A DNA stretch of 64,000 bases from NCBI RefSeq assembly GCF_023276375.1, contig NZ_JALLPK010000001.1, positions 2,542,001 through 2,606,000 of the forward strand, in the 5' to 3' direction. This DNA comes from Halocatena marina. Its GTDB lineage: Archaea; Halobacteriota; Halobacteria; Halobacteriales; Haloarculaceae. Positions 55,835 through 64,000 of the stretch are shown one piece after another. The position numbers were made by a program, and so were the translations under genes. The notes under the pieces are model-generated. The model did not search any database, had not been told where the DNA came from, and saw nothing but the letters and a program-made list of their open reading frames with translations. Position 1 is the stretch's first letter. The number at the start of each line of letters is the position of its first letter.

Positions 55835-57238
55835 TCACAGCGCTCGTTCGATAGCCGTCGCTACACTTCGTGCTTTCTCTGCGAGGGAGTCGGTCACCTC
55901 GCCTCGTTCGAGTGCCACATTGAGTTCGGCATCGTCGACGCGCTCGACGGTTCCGTCTGCGTGCTTTACCACATCGACGTGGAGATCGACGTACCGAGCC
56001 GTATGTGGGAAGAGTTCGACAGGGGTACAGACGTTGACGTACGTTCCTCTGCGCTCGCCATCAGATCCACGGTAGACGGTTGGATACCACCAGCGTCCCT
56101 CTTTCAGTTTCGTGATAGCGACATCGCCTGCCTGCCGTTCGACACCGAGCGCATCGTACGATCCGCCAGGAGACATCTGCCGTTCGAGCGTGATCGTCCC
56201 CGCCGGGTCGTAGTCGGTCACTTCGCCCCGGCCGAGAGTAATGCATCTTCCGTCTGGTTTGCCGTGGCTGATCGTAATGCGGTCTCCTTTCTGCGGACCG
56301 AATCGTCGCGCTGTCACGTCGAACGGGAACGATTCTGTATCACTGCGTGGTGATTCACAGATCGCTTCGGCGAAGTCAACGGCCGCGCTCGCGGTCTCGG
56401 TTCCGGCTTTGATGCGGTGGTGACCAGACATTGTCGCTGTCACCGACCGTCGCTGTTCGTCGAGGGCAAAGCGCGACTCCCTGCCGAACCAAACCCACGC
56501 TGTCCGGGGAGCTGTGAGCCGATCCGGAGCACTAATATCGCTGTTGTGTGCGCTATCGATCCGCTCGGCGCGATCGTTGAGATCTGCCATCGCTGCTTCG
56601 AGAACGTCGAATCCGACATCGGTGGCTCGGTCACGCCACCGAATGGCCCACCCGTCTCGTGGTTCGTTCGGAAGGAGATCAACAAAATCGATCGACGAGG
56701 TTTCTCTCTCACCGCCACGCATCAATCGCGCGAAGCCGTTCGAAACCGACACTTTCGTTCGAAGAACCGGACGGTCGTCCTCCCACGGTGGAACCGCTTC
56801 TTCCACCTGAACCCGGACGTTATCGTCCTCCTCGACGTATTCGGTGTTCGCGTAGGAGAGATACCCCTCGCTTTTGCCTCCGGTTTCGTCTGTGCTCTTG
56901 TTCTCTCCGAGATCGACCACAGCTCCGTTGGCGTGAGTCTCTTTCACACGGCCGTCGAAAATTGCCTCAGAGGGTGTCGGATCCGGCCACGCAAGCGTAT
57001 CGATACCGGTACGTCGAAGGGTATCGACGATGGTATCGACGTTCTCGGTCTCTTCACCGCTAACGCGCACGCCCTGTCGGTCGTCGCTCGATGCGATCGT
57101 GACCGCGGCTGGTGTATCGGGAAACGATGCTTCAAAGCGGGCACGGATCGGTTCTGAACCTTGAACGATCTCGTGCTCCGAGGAGAGGAGTCGCGTCAGC
57201 GCAGTCGCGTAAATTCCCCGGATTCGGACGGTCGTCAT
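55835..57238 (-). CDS. FAU-1 (RNase E/G-like) protein with DUF402 domain
   Basis: The 467-residue protein starts MTTVRIRGIYATALTRLLSS. An S1-like N-terminus ('AIFDGRVKETHANGAVVDLG') and the archaeal FAU-1 core precede a C-terminal DUF402 domain ('WWYPTVYRGSDGERRGTYVNVCTPVEL', then 'RYVDLHVDVVKHADG'). FAU-1 proteins bind AU-rich RNA and act as RNase E/G-like endonucleases in thermococci. The ATG overlaps the TGA of the upstream 57235-57606 gene (ATGA). Confidence 0.88.
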   Translation of the reverse strand: MTTVRIRGIYATALTRLLSSEHEIVQGSEPIRARFEASFPDTPAAVTIASSDDRQGVRVSGEETENVDTIVDTLRRTGIDTLAWPDPTPSEAIFDGRVKETHANGAVVDLGENKSTDETGGKSEGYLSYANTEYVEEDDNVRVQVEEAVPPWEDDRPVLRTKVSVSNGFARLMRGGERETSSIDFVDLLPNEPRDGWAIRWRDRATDVGFDVLEAAMADLNDRAERIDSAHNSDISAPDRLTAPRTAWVWFGRESRFALDEQRRSVTATMSGHHRIKAGTETASAAVDFAEAICESPRSDTESFPFDVTARRFGPQKGDRITISHGKPDGRCITLGRGEVTDYDPAGTITLERQMSPGGSYDALGVERQAGDVAITKLKEGRWWYPTVYRGSDGERRGTYVNVCTPVELFPHTARYVDLHVDVVKHADGTVERVDDAELNVALERGEVTDSLAEKARSVATAIERAL

Positions 57239-57606
57239 AGACGGCTCGGGTCGTCTGTGAATCGAACGCGGTCGTGAACGGTCGGTCCGAGCGTGAGTTC
57301 GATTCGGTCATCGAGAACACGACCTCCTTCGACCGGAACGCCCCACGAGTCAAACCGAAGATAGCCGCGGATGTCCGCCGCGTGCGTGTAAAGATCGATA
57401 TACTCTACGGTGTGTTCTTGTGTCTCGCTTGCGCTGTGGGCACGGTCCATGTCCGAGTAGACGACCTCGTGTTCCTCGAAAAACGTCTCGATCTCGCTTG
57501 CTGTCTCGCGGGTGGCGGTGACCGCGTGCTCGGATGCCTCTCGAATCTCGTCCATCGAGAGACCAACCGCTCGCAACGCGGCTAGTGTCCGCTGATCGAA
57601 GTGCAT
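57235..57606 (-). CDS. Small conserved protein coupled to FAU-1
   Basis: From ATG 57606 (MHFDQRTLAALRAVGLSMDE) the product is 123 residues; the frame runs back into the riboflavin synthase gene, which is only an antisense shadow. It has an N-terminal helical part and a C-terminal beta part ('HTVEYIDLYTHAADIRGYLRF', 'ELTLGPTVHDRVRF'). The family (possibly DUF7532) is unverified. ATGA overlap with FAU-1 implies a joint operon. Confidence 0.7.
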   Translation of the reverse strand: MHFDQRTLAALRAVGLSMDEIREASEHAVTATRETASEIETFFEEHEVVYSDMDRAHSASETQEHTVEYIDLYTHAADIRGYLRFDSWGVPVEGGRVLDDRIELTLGPTVHDRVRFTDDPSRL

Positions 57607-57711
57607 ACCGAGCGTGGGACGGCTGGAACCGAAAAGCCAGCGGTCTCCCCGTATCAACCCATCACCCACCGAGAACGGAACGCTTTCGGGCGACAGGCTG
57701 GTAGGAAATGT

Positions 57712-58377
57712 ATGTTCACTGGAATCGTCGAGGAAACTGGCGAAGTCGTCGCGGTCACCGACGCGGATGGGGGGCGTCGGATCCGCGTCGCGGGCTCGTT
57801 TTCGGATGAACTCACCACCGGACAGAGCATCGCTGTCAGTGGCTGCTGTCTCACCGTCGAAGATCACGACGACGACAGCTTCGAGCTGTTTCTCTCCCGA
57901 GAAACGACCGAGCGCACCTATCTGGGAACGATTGAGGCGGGCGACAACGTCAATCTCGAACGTGCGCTGTCGGCGAACGGACGATTCGACGGTCACGTCA
58001 TGCAGGGACACGTTGATGCGACCGCAGAGGTGGCACGGATCGAGCGGATCGGTGATGACTGGACGTTCGAATTCTCGCTCCCTGGCGATCTTGATCAGTA
58101 CGTCGTTGAGAAAGGATCGATCGCCGTTGATGGTATCTCGCTCACCGTCACAGACAATCAGGATGAGGATCGAACTGCAACGGAAACTGGATCACAAACG
58201 TTTTCGACCGCGATCATCCCCACGACGTACGAACTGACGAATCTCTCCGAGAAGCAGGTTGGTGATCCCGTCCACCTCGAAGTTGATATTCTTGCGAAGT
58301 ACGTCGAAGGGATGCTTTCGGACCACGAGACAGCGCGTGATCGGCTCAATCCCGCCAATCCCGGTCCAACACCATAA
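57712..58377 (+). CDS. ribE: Riboflavin synthase, alpha chain
   Basis: From ATG 57712 (MFTGIVEETGEVVAVTDADG) the product is 221 residues with the duplicated lumazine-binding fold: first copy 'MFTGIVEETGEV…GCCLTV' and second copy 'MQGHVDATAEV…GISLTV'. It converts two 6,7-dimethyl-8-ribityllumazine molecules to riboflavin. It is the bacterial-type enzyme. An upstream in-frame extension to 57601 is not family-like. Confidence 0.95.
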   Translation: MFTGIVEETGEVVAVTDADGGRRIRVAGSFSDELTTGQSIAVSGCCLTVEDHDDDSFELFLSRETTERTYLGTIEAGDNVNLERALSANGRFDGHVMQGHVDATAEVARIERIGDDWTFEFSLPGDLDQYVVEKGSIAVDGISLTVTDNQDEDRTATETGSQTFSTAIIPTTYELTNLSEKQVGDPVHLEVDILAKYVEGMLSDHETARDRLNPANPGPTP

Positions 58378-58394
58378 CTACGCGTTTCGTTCGC

Positions 58395-59423
58395 TTATCC
58401 ATCGAACTCCGTTCGCTCGACAGCAATCGAGTGTTCGTCGTCGTCCGTGTCTCCGCAAATTTCTCGGTATGTCCGCCGATACTGATCGAGCTTCCGGAAG
58501 AGGAGGTAGCCGAAAAATCCCTGATAGATGAGCACAAATCCGAAAAAGAGCACGATGACTGGCACCGACGGGAACACGGCGTTGACAGCACCGACGACGA
58601 GTGCGACCAGCGTGTTGTAGCTGGCATGGATGAACGCCGCAATGAGGAGTCCCTTGACGATGATGGGACCGGACCGGCCGGGGTTAAATTTCGCTAATCC
58701 GAGATAATACCCCGCGAAAGCGGAGTAGATGACGTGGCCCGGCCCAGCAAGCGCCCGGGTCGCAGTGATGTCGGTCCCAGCTACAATATCTTGCAGCACG
58801 ATCGCCCCAGACGGCGCTCCGATGAGGCTCAGTCCACGGATGATGTAGATGGCGTTCTCAATGGTTGCGAACCCGAGCCCAGCCACAGCACCGTATATTG
58901 CTCCATCGATGACGGCGTTGAAACTCGGCTTTCGGTAGGCATAGAGACGCACAGCGAGGAGCTTTACTCCCTCCTCAACCGGCCCTACGACCAAGTAAAA
59001 AAAGAAAATAAAGCCGAACGGAATGGACTGAACGATCGAGAAGCTGGTGTTAACGACGGATGCGAAACTCGCAAACAACACACTGAGAACGAACGTCGCT
59101 GCAATGAGATCGATCGGTTCGGATGTCGTAACGTCTGTGACGTAGACGTACGCCACAAGCGCTAACGCTGGTATCGCAGAAAGCAACGTCAGTATACCAA
59201 CGGTAGGAACGGATTCCGTTCGGAGTTCCGTGAACGCCCCGATGAGAATGAGTATTGTGATGATGAGCGCTGCAAAAACGGTCCCCCACCGTATGCCTAC
59301 GAGCCCCAAGCTGTAGAGTCTCGTTGCCAACCGATCGAGTGCCGTCCGAGGCTCCCACGTCGCCACGTCGTACAGGTCGCGTGATTGGTTGGCCCGAGTT
59401 TCAACCGGATCACGTCTCGTCAT
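58395..59423 (-). CDS. PrsW-family intramembrane metalloprotease
   Basis: From ATG 59423 (MTRRDPVETRANQSRDL) the product is 342 residues with about eight membrane segments. PrsW motifs are complete: EExxK in 'VEEGVKLLAV', 'ENAIY', the 'GPGHVIYSAFAGYYLG' helix and 'HASYNT'. PrsW proteases cut regulated membrane proteins such as anti-sigma factors in Bacillus; the target here is unknown. Confidence 0.88.
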   Translation of the reverse strand: MTRRDPVETRANQSRDLYDVATWEPRTALDRLATRLYSLGLVGIRWGTVFAALIITILILIGAFTELRTESVPTVGILTLLSAIPALALVAYVYVTDVTTSEPIDLIAATFVLSVLFASFASVVNTSFSIVQSIPFGFIFFFYLVVGPVEEGVKLLAVRLYAYRKPSFNAVIDGAIYGAVAGLGFATIENAIYIIRGLSLIGAPSGAIVLQDIVAGTDITATRALAGPGHVIYSAFAGYYLGLAKFNPGRSGPIIVKGLLIAAFIHASYNTLVALVVGAVNAVFPSVPVIVLFFGFVLIYQGFFGYLLFRKLDQYRRTYREICGDTDDDEHSIAVERTEFDG

Positions 59424-59547
59424 AGTGGAACATCTCATGGGAGTGTATAAGACGCTTCGTTGCGCGACTCGAAAATATCTCCAGAAATGTCAATGGGAAT
59501 CTATTAGCCGGTAAGTTTATTGCAATGTCATACCATGACACGATTGT

Positions 59548-59733
59548 ATGGTGCTTGGGAAAGACGATATGTTCGACACGTTTCTTTCACAGCGTGGACA
59601 CAGAACCGAATCCGAGCGGGTGGGCTGGGAGAAGGACTATAACAAAAAGCAGTGTCCGGAGTGTGGCGGGTTGCACGATTCGTCTGCCACAGAGTGTTCA
59701 GTCTGTGGCTGGACGCCGTATGAGCCAAGCTGA
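59548..59733 (+). CDS. HVO_0416-type zinc-finger protein
   Basis: The 61-residue protein MVLGKDDMFDTFLSQRGHRT has a zinc ribbon with C36-PE-C39 and C50-SV-C53 (CPECGGLH…CSVCGW), which matches the haloarchaeal HVO_0416 family I recall. It is a small CPxCG-like zinc-finger protein, possibly regulatory. GTTTATTGC about 30 bases upstream is TATA-like. It lies 140 bases before the UvrD-like helicase, same strand. Confidence 0.8.
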   Translation: MVLGKDDMFDTFLSQRGHRTESERVGWEKDYNKKQCPECGGLHDSSATECSVCGWTPYEPS

Positions 59734-59843
59734 GTCAGCAGGCAAAGATCGAATCGGTGTCGAGATGTAATTACTAACGGACGGGACTCCGTTCGTTTCA
59801 ATTCGATGGTCTAACCGTCTGTTTCGCCAGACGAAGTCACGTG

Positions 59844-59851
59844 ACTTATAC
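59844..59851 (+). promoter_or_regulatory. TATA-like box of the UvrD-like helicase
   Basis: ACTTATAC lies about 26 bases before ATG 59874; it overlaps the in-frame GTG at 59841, ruling that codon out as start. Confidence 0.55.
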
Positions 59852-59873
59852 TGCTGGACGCCCTGTACCCTCC

Positions 59874-61703
59874 ATGACTCAGACGCGTGTGACTCGGTTG
59901 TTCGGCGGACCGGGATGTGGGAAAACGACGGCATTACTTGACCGTGTCGATGAGATGCTCGAATCGGGTGTCCAGATCGAGGATATTCTCATCGTTTCGT
60001 ACACCCGTGCAGCGGCCGCAGAGGTGCGAGAGCGGTTGGCAGAGCGCCTCGATCGCAGTCCTCGATCGCTCCGGAGCAACGTCTGTACGATGCACGCGAA
60101 AGCATACGAGCTCCTCAATCTCTCCCGGCAAGACGTGGTGAGCGAGAAACACAAACAGGAGTTCTGTGAGGATTACGGCCTCGAGTACGAGGACGAGTAC
60201 GACTCATCTCGTCGCCGATCATCGCGGTCGACGACAATCGGCAACAAGATTATCGCAACGAGTCAGTGGCTCCAGCGTACCCGCCGTGAGGTCTCCGAGT
60301 GGCACGATGTTCCGTTCCAGTGGGATGTCGAGACGGTTCGACTTCCACCAGATATCGACCCGAACGCCCAAACAGGAAACAAGTACACACCGACGTGGTC
60401 GACTGATGACGATCGCATCGACGTGCCCCAGACAATCAGTGCGTGGCGAAGCTATAAGGGTGCGAACGATCTCATCGGATTCGCGGATATGCTTAAACGA
60501 GTACAACAGCGCTCACTCGTTCCATCGGTTGATTACCTCGTTATCGACGAGTTTCAGGATATCACAACCCTCCAGTACTCAGTCTACGACGAGTGGAAAT
60601 CACACATGGAAAAAGTGCTCATTGCCGGTGATGACGACCAGGTCGTCTATGCATGGCAGGGTGCCGATCCCATGTTGCTCCTCGAAGAGGGAGGAGAAAA
60701 CATCGTTCTGGATACGTCCTATCGACTTCCTTCACGCATTCTCAACGTCGTGAACCGCGAAATTTCCCACGTCGAGAAGCGCCAAGAGAAAAATTTCCTC
60801 CCACGTATGGAGGGTGGCGTAGTCGAGGCCGTCCGCAATCCTTCGATGTACGATTTGATGCGCAACGTCCGTGCGACGATCGAAGAGGACGACGGCAGTG
60901 TTATGGTTCTCTTTCGGGCACGCTATCAGATGTTCCAGTTCATGGATGAGTTCATCGATCAGGGCATCCCGTTTCGGACGATGACCGACCAGCGAATGTG
61001 GACCGACCGTCTTACGGACTACATCAACGCGGTCGAAGCACTCGAAGACGACGAACCACTCACGGCGCTCCAAGCGCGACGACTCGCAGAGATGCTCGAT
61101 AGTGCTGCGTTCGGGACAGGAGAGCGTGATGATCTGTTCGATGCAGTCGACGAGCGACAGGAGTCGGTGGGCATCGATGATCTCAACGAGATCGAAGTCA
61201 AGCCGTCGTTCGTCAAAGAGCACGCTCCGTTTGCGCCGGGTCGTTCGAGCGCCGACGACATGGTTCATAAGGTTACGAACTACCAGAAGCGATCGATCCG
61301 GGCGTACTTCTCCGGTCCGTATCAGGATATTGACCGCGCTCGTGTTCGTGTGGGTACAATCCATAGTGCGAAGGGTCGAGAGGCAGACCACGTCTTCGTC
61401 GCCACCGACCTCACCGAAAAAGTCGTCGAGCAGATGGCTGCCACAGTGGATAACCAAGAGAATGTCCCCGGTGTCGAGCAGTTCACAAAACACACCGATC
61501 CCGTTCCGACACTGACTGACAACGAACGACGCGTCTTTTACGTTGGTATGTCCCGGGCCCGCGAACGGCTCGTTATTCTCGAAAATCTCGTCGACGGCGC
61601 ACCAACGCTCCCGATCGATGTGCTTCTCAACAACCAACCGTCGGACCGCGCGCTCGAAGAGCTCGTCGCCGAGGCACAAGAACCACCTGTAACAGCTTCG
61701 TGA
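59874..61703 (+). CDS. UvrD/Rep-family superfamily 1A DNA helicase
   Basis: From ATG 59874 (MTQTRVTRLFGGPGCGKTTA) the product is 609 residues. Motifs: Walker A GGPGCGKT at 11-18, DEFQD at 225-230, 'GDDDQVVYAWQGADP' (III), 'LDTSYRLPSRILNVVN' (IV), 'GTIHSAKGREADHVFV' (V) and 'RRVFYVGMSRARERLVIL' (VI). It is shorter than bacterial UvrD (about 720), with compact 1B/2B domains. It unwinds DNA 3'-5' in repair or replication restart. A T7 run at about 61729-61735 follows the stop. Confidence 0.92.
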   Translation: MTQTRVTRLFGGPGCGKTTALLDRVDEMLESGVQIEDILIVSYTRAAAAEVRERLAERLDRSPRSLRSNVCTMHAKAYELLNLSRQDVVSEKHKQEFCEDYGLEYEDEYDSSRRRSSRSTTIGNKIIATSQWLQRTRREVSEWHDVPFQWDVETVRLPPDIDPNAQTGNKYTPTWSTDDDRIDVPQTISAWRSYKGANDLIGFADMLKRVQQRSLVPSVDYLVIDEFQDITTLQYSVYDEWKSHMEKVLIAGDDDQVVYAWQGADPMLLLEEGGENIVLDTSYRLPSRILNVVNREISHVEKRQEKNFLPRMEGGVVEAVRNPSMYDLMRNVRATIEEDDGSVMVLFRARYQMFQFMDEFIDQGIPFRTMTDQRMWTDRLTDYINAVEALEDDEPLTALQARRLAEMLDSAAFGTGERDDLFDAVDERQESVGIDDLNEIEVKPSFVKEHAPFAPGRSSADDMVHKVTNYQKRSIRAYFSGPYQDIDRARVRVGTIHSAKGREADHVFVATDLTEKVVEQMAATVDNQENVPGVEQFTKHTDPVPTLTDNERRVFYVGMSRARERLVILENLVDGAPTLPIDVLLNNQPSDRALEELVAEAQEPPVTAS

Positions 61704-61719
61704 GGTGTATAATCGGTAG

Positions 61720-61989
61720 TTAGTCTCCTTTTTTTCCACGCTCACTCTGTTCTGTTTCGTCGTCGGTTTTCACGATGGCGCTGGTAACCCGCCGGGCGGC
61801 CATGCCAGGAATGTCACCCGGTGTCGTGACGTACTCTTCGAAGACGACCATCAGTACGGCGAGCGCCACAAAGACCCCACCGAGAAACTGACGGCCCGAA
61901 AATAAAAAGTTCAGACCAAATAGTCCGACAGGGATAGCGAACGCAACCGTGAGTGCGAGCGTGATCGTTCCTGTGATGCTCTTCACCAT
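61720..61989 (-). CDS. Small membrane protein (DUF7533-like)
   Basis: From ATG 61989 (MVKSITGTITLALTVAFAIP) the product is 89 residues, with two membrane segments and a charged tail ('DETEQSERGKKGD'). The frame extends to 62031. Family unverified. It converges with the helicase gene. Confidence 0.65.
   Translation of the reverse strand: MVKSITGTITLALTVAFAIPVGLFGLNFLFSGRQFLGGVFVALAVLMVVFEEYVTTPGDIPGMAARRVTSAIVKTDDETEQSERGKKGD
61729..61735 (+). terminator. Poly-T terminator of the UvrD-like helicase
   Basis: TTTTTTT lies 26 bases after the TGA of the helicase gene (61703), inside the C-terminal codons of the convergent small membrane protein gene. Archaeal termination commonly uses such T-runs. 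Confidence 0.5.
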
Positions 61990-62052
61990 GTAGGTGTCGT
62001 CAGGGATCCGTCGAGTAAAATCGTTCGACAACGGTTGATGAGCGCGATTGAA

Positions 62053-62643
62053 TCAGTTTCCTTCGATCGCATCGATGACCATCGCGGCCGCAACGATAGC
62101 TTCCTTCGGTATGTCGGATGCATCGTCTATCGTAACCGTGTACTGATCTTTGAGCGAGAACTCTCCCTCAACAGAGCCAACGTGAGTATCGTCCGCATCG
62201 GTGATTTCGTACTCGTGTGGAATGAGTTGGAAGATGATACCGATGTACGGGATGTGTCGTAGCACGTCCACGAGCTTACTGGTCGAACTAATGGTGGCGA
62301 TAAGCGCCTCCGAGTTCGGATCACGAATTTTCCACTTGTGCATGAACAGCTTCCAGTTTTTATCGAGGACGACCACCGGCTCCTCGGTGACATCGTCAAC
62401 GAGCATGTAGTTCCCGGCAACGTCAAGGATCCCTCCAGCCTTCACAGTGAACGCCGGATTGCCGTCACCGTCTAGGAACGGAAACTCCTCCTTGAGCTTG
62501 AACATTTTCTGCTTGCCCTGAAGGACGAGCTCACCGTTCGCGTCGTATGCCTTGTACTTGTTCCGGATCAACGACTGCACGACCGTGTACTCATCACCGT
62601 CCAACTCGACACCTTTCAGAACATCCTCGGTATTAACCGCCAC
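62053..62643 (-). CDS. LURP-one-related / scramblase-like protein
   Basis: The 196-residue protein starts MAVNTEDVLKGVELDGDEYT. The repeated beta-rich LOR pattern is evident: 'NKYKAYDANGELVLQGKQKMFKLKEEFPF' and 'PVVVLDKNWKLFMHKWKIRDPNSEALIATI', then a central helix. LOR proteins share the Tubby/scramblase fold. Role in archaea unknown. Probably soluble. Confidence 0.82.
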   Translation of the reverse strand: MAVNTEDVLKGVELDGDEYTVVQSLIRNKYKAYDANGELVLQGKQKMFKLKEEFPFLDGDGNPAFTVKAGGILDVAGNYMLVDDVTEEPVVVLDKNWKLFMHKWKIRDPNSEALIATISSTSKLVDVLRHIPYIGIIFQLIPHEYEITDADDTHVGSVEGEFSLKDQYTVTIDDASDIPKEAIVAAAMVIDAIEGN

Positions 62644-62866
62644 AGTCAGTCACAGGATAGTCACTCGATTGCTGATAGATTAATGTTGTCTATTCCAACT
62701 GATATCGTGTCCACAATTCATGTATGGTTCTATAGAGAACGTACAATAACAATAATTTTGTACGTCAGTAATAGCGGTCCTCCGTAGAACATTCGTCGAA
62801 TCAGTATTTTTAGCGCGCTACTACCATACGATAGACATAAATAAAGCCACACATGACCCATACGAA

Positions 62867-63658
62867 ATGTTAGAGAATGCACTGTTGTATCCACGGCGTG
62901 ATGGCGGGTGGCGAACGATACTGATTGGAGGGATATTGTCATTTTTTGGATTTCTCATCCTTCCGATTTTTCTATTGCACGGGTATACCGTCCGGTTGCT
63001 CCGATCGGCTGCGCTGGACGTAGATGAGCCACCTCAGTTCAACGATTGGGGTGAACTGTTCGTTGACGGGCTCAAGGCTTTTGCTATCAACATCGTATAC
63101 ATCTTCGTCCCGTATGTGCTCGTGCTCATCTCCGTGGGACTCACTGTGTTGGTTGGTGAAGCAGTGTTTGGGGGCGGAGCCGCTGTGGCTGGTCTCTCGA
63201 TCTTGGTCGGTCTCGTCGCAATGGTGTTTCTGCTTGTCGTAGCTTGCACACTTCCAGTCGCGTTGACCAACTTCGCGGTCGAGGACCGCCTTGGCGCAGC
63301 ATTCGAGGTTAAAAAAATCATCAGCGCAGTGTTTACTCGTGAGTACGGTATCGCTGTGCTCCTCTCAATCGGTGTCGGGGTTATTGTCGTCGTTGCGTTC
63401 ACCATCGTCGGACTTATCATTCAACTCATCTTCATCGCTGCTATATTAGGCGCAACCGGGGGAGCAGGCGGCGACCCGACGATGGGTCTCGGTGCGTCGT
63501 TCATCGGCATCATTGGTTTCATGGTTATGATCGGTGCCATTCTTATCGGGATATTTGTCGGATTTTATATACATATGGTCGTATACTATCTCCTCGGTCA
63601 GGGATGTGGACCTTCGCTCGTGAGTACTCCTCAAATTGAGAGTTCGACTTCTGAGTAG
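62867..63658 (+). CDS. DUF4013 multipass membrane protein (paralog of 6179 gene)
   Basis: The 263-residue protein starts MLENALLYPRRDGGWRTILI. It shares with the 6179 gene the topology, the segment ending 'LHGYTVRLLRSAAL' and the 'FNDWGELFVDGLKAFAI' loop, but has a longer Gly-rich region between the last membrane segments ('GATGGAGGDPTMGLGASF'). CATAAATAAA about 28 bases upstream is TATA-like. Function unknown. Confidence 0.8.
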   Translation: MLENALLYPRRDGGWRTILIGGILSFFGFLILPIFLLHGYTVRLLRSAALDVDEPPQFNDWGELFVDGLKAFAINIVYIFVPYVLVLISVGLTVLVGEAVFGGGAAVAGLSILVGLVAMVFLLVVACTLPVALTNFAVEDRLGAAFEVKKIISAVFTREYGIAVLLSIGVGVIVVVAFTIVGLIIQLIFIAAILGATGGAGGDPTMGLGASFIGIIGFMVMIGAILIGIFVGFYIHMVVYYLLGQGCGPSLVSTPQIESSTSE

Positions 63659-63882
63659 TTCGCCGTTCGAGAAAGCAGGACAACAACCACTTCCGCACCG
63701 AATCAGTCGAATTGAGAGCACGAATCTGGAGACTGCGTTGATAAAAAGCGAAGCCAATCACGTTCACTTTCACTCCGGTAGCCGATCGTTCATGCCCGCG
63801 GAGAGTGCCGGTTTTTGTATGAGAGTAAATCAATGGAATCGAGACCGACAGTGTTTCACAGCACCAGATCGTTCCGAACACA

Positions 63883-64000
63883 ATGAGTGAGTTCATCGAG
63901 GTCCGGGGTGCTGAGGAGCACAATCTTAAGGACATCGACGTGTCCATCCCACGCGAGGAGTTCACCGTCGTCACAGGACTATCGGGATCGGGTAAGTCAT
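63883..64000 (+). CDS. uvrA: UvrA N-terminus, partial at window edge
   Basis: ATG 63883 opens [20 protein letters not shown], then '[14 protein letters not shown]' (Walker A of the first ABC domain), which matches excinuclease UvrA. Only the first 39 codons lie in the window. UvrA recognises DNA lesions with UvrB in nucleotide excision repair. Confidence 0.95.
   Translation, partial: MSEFIEVRGAEEHNLKDIDVSIPREEFTVVTGLSGSGKS

Noticed and set aside
57607..58011. Upstream part of the long minus frame 57235-58011
   Set aside because: It lies antisense to the riboflavin synthase gene; family-like sequence starts only at ATG 57606.

Overview
The window is chromosomal DNA of a halophilic archaeon (class Halobacteria; genus not decided). 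The evidence is acidic proteins rich in Asp and Glu, TATA-like boxes about 26-31 bases before start codons (leaderless transcription), Tat signals with archaeal lipoboxes, and archaeal marker genes: pelota, ABCE1/RLI, Sec61-beta, archaemetzincin, FAU-1, UPF0146 and Bat-type HTH-10 regulators. I saw no rRNA, tRNA or CRISPR array.

Layout. 1-3666: exported GH2 beta-galactosidase in two in-frame pieces. 3846-8773: acetamidase with a divergent regulator, a DUF2267 protein, a DUF4013 membrane protein, pelota and a GNAT acetyltransferase. About 8911-10318: a TnpB-only IS605/IS1341-type element whose tnpB carries two adjacent stop codons. 10314-13946: RNase Z-like hydrolase and a divergent Lhr-type helicase. 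14179-21291: six minus-strand genes for envelope and membrane functions: pentapeptide-repeat K+ channel, beta-repeat/zinc-ribbon protein, DUF2617-like protein, membrane spermidine-synthase-like protein, lipoprotein and a small multipass protein. 21526-27646: beta-sandwich protein, UlaG-like hydrolase, coiled-coil protein, PQQ-propeller lipoprotein and BCCT transporter. 27956-37023: XPD/DinG-like helicase, thioesterase, two aldehyde dehydrogenases, regulator, MFS transporter and a truncated FAD-oxidase pseudogene. 37233-49001: housekeeping genes (dnaK, HAD, UPF0146, archaemetzincin, ABCE1 with an EMC6-like partner, thioredoxin, Sec61-beta, pdxT, DUF151, hisE, NOG1-like GTPase, engB). 49002-53302: a decayed accessory stretch with a 1-kb gene-free interval holding two matching palindromes, an enolase-superfamily dehydratase, an aldolase pseudogene, an orphan Tat signal and an SDR. 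53470-64000: ABC exporter, FAU-1 operon, riboflavin synthase, PrsW protease, zinc-finger protein, UvrD-like helicase, LURP-one protein, a second DUF4013 protein and the start of uvrA.

The best candidate for an undescribed system is 14179-20495. A channel with a K+ selectivity filter and a pentapeptide-repeat cytoplasmic domain lies co-oriented with a membrane-embedded spermidine-synthase-like enzyme, a DUF2617-like protein coupled to it by an ATGA overlap, a zinc-ribbon beta-repeat protein and a lipoprotein. This suggests, by inference, an envelope or ion-stress module that links a polyamine-type reaction to K+ flux. Other notable points are three loci interrupted by in-frame stop codons (lacZ, tnpB, dapA-like), a possible Tat 'hitchhiker' subunit, and a start-stop overlap between an EMC6-like gene and ABCE1.
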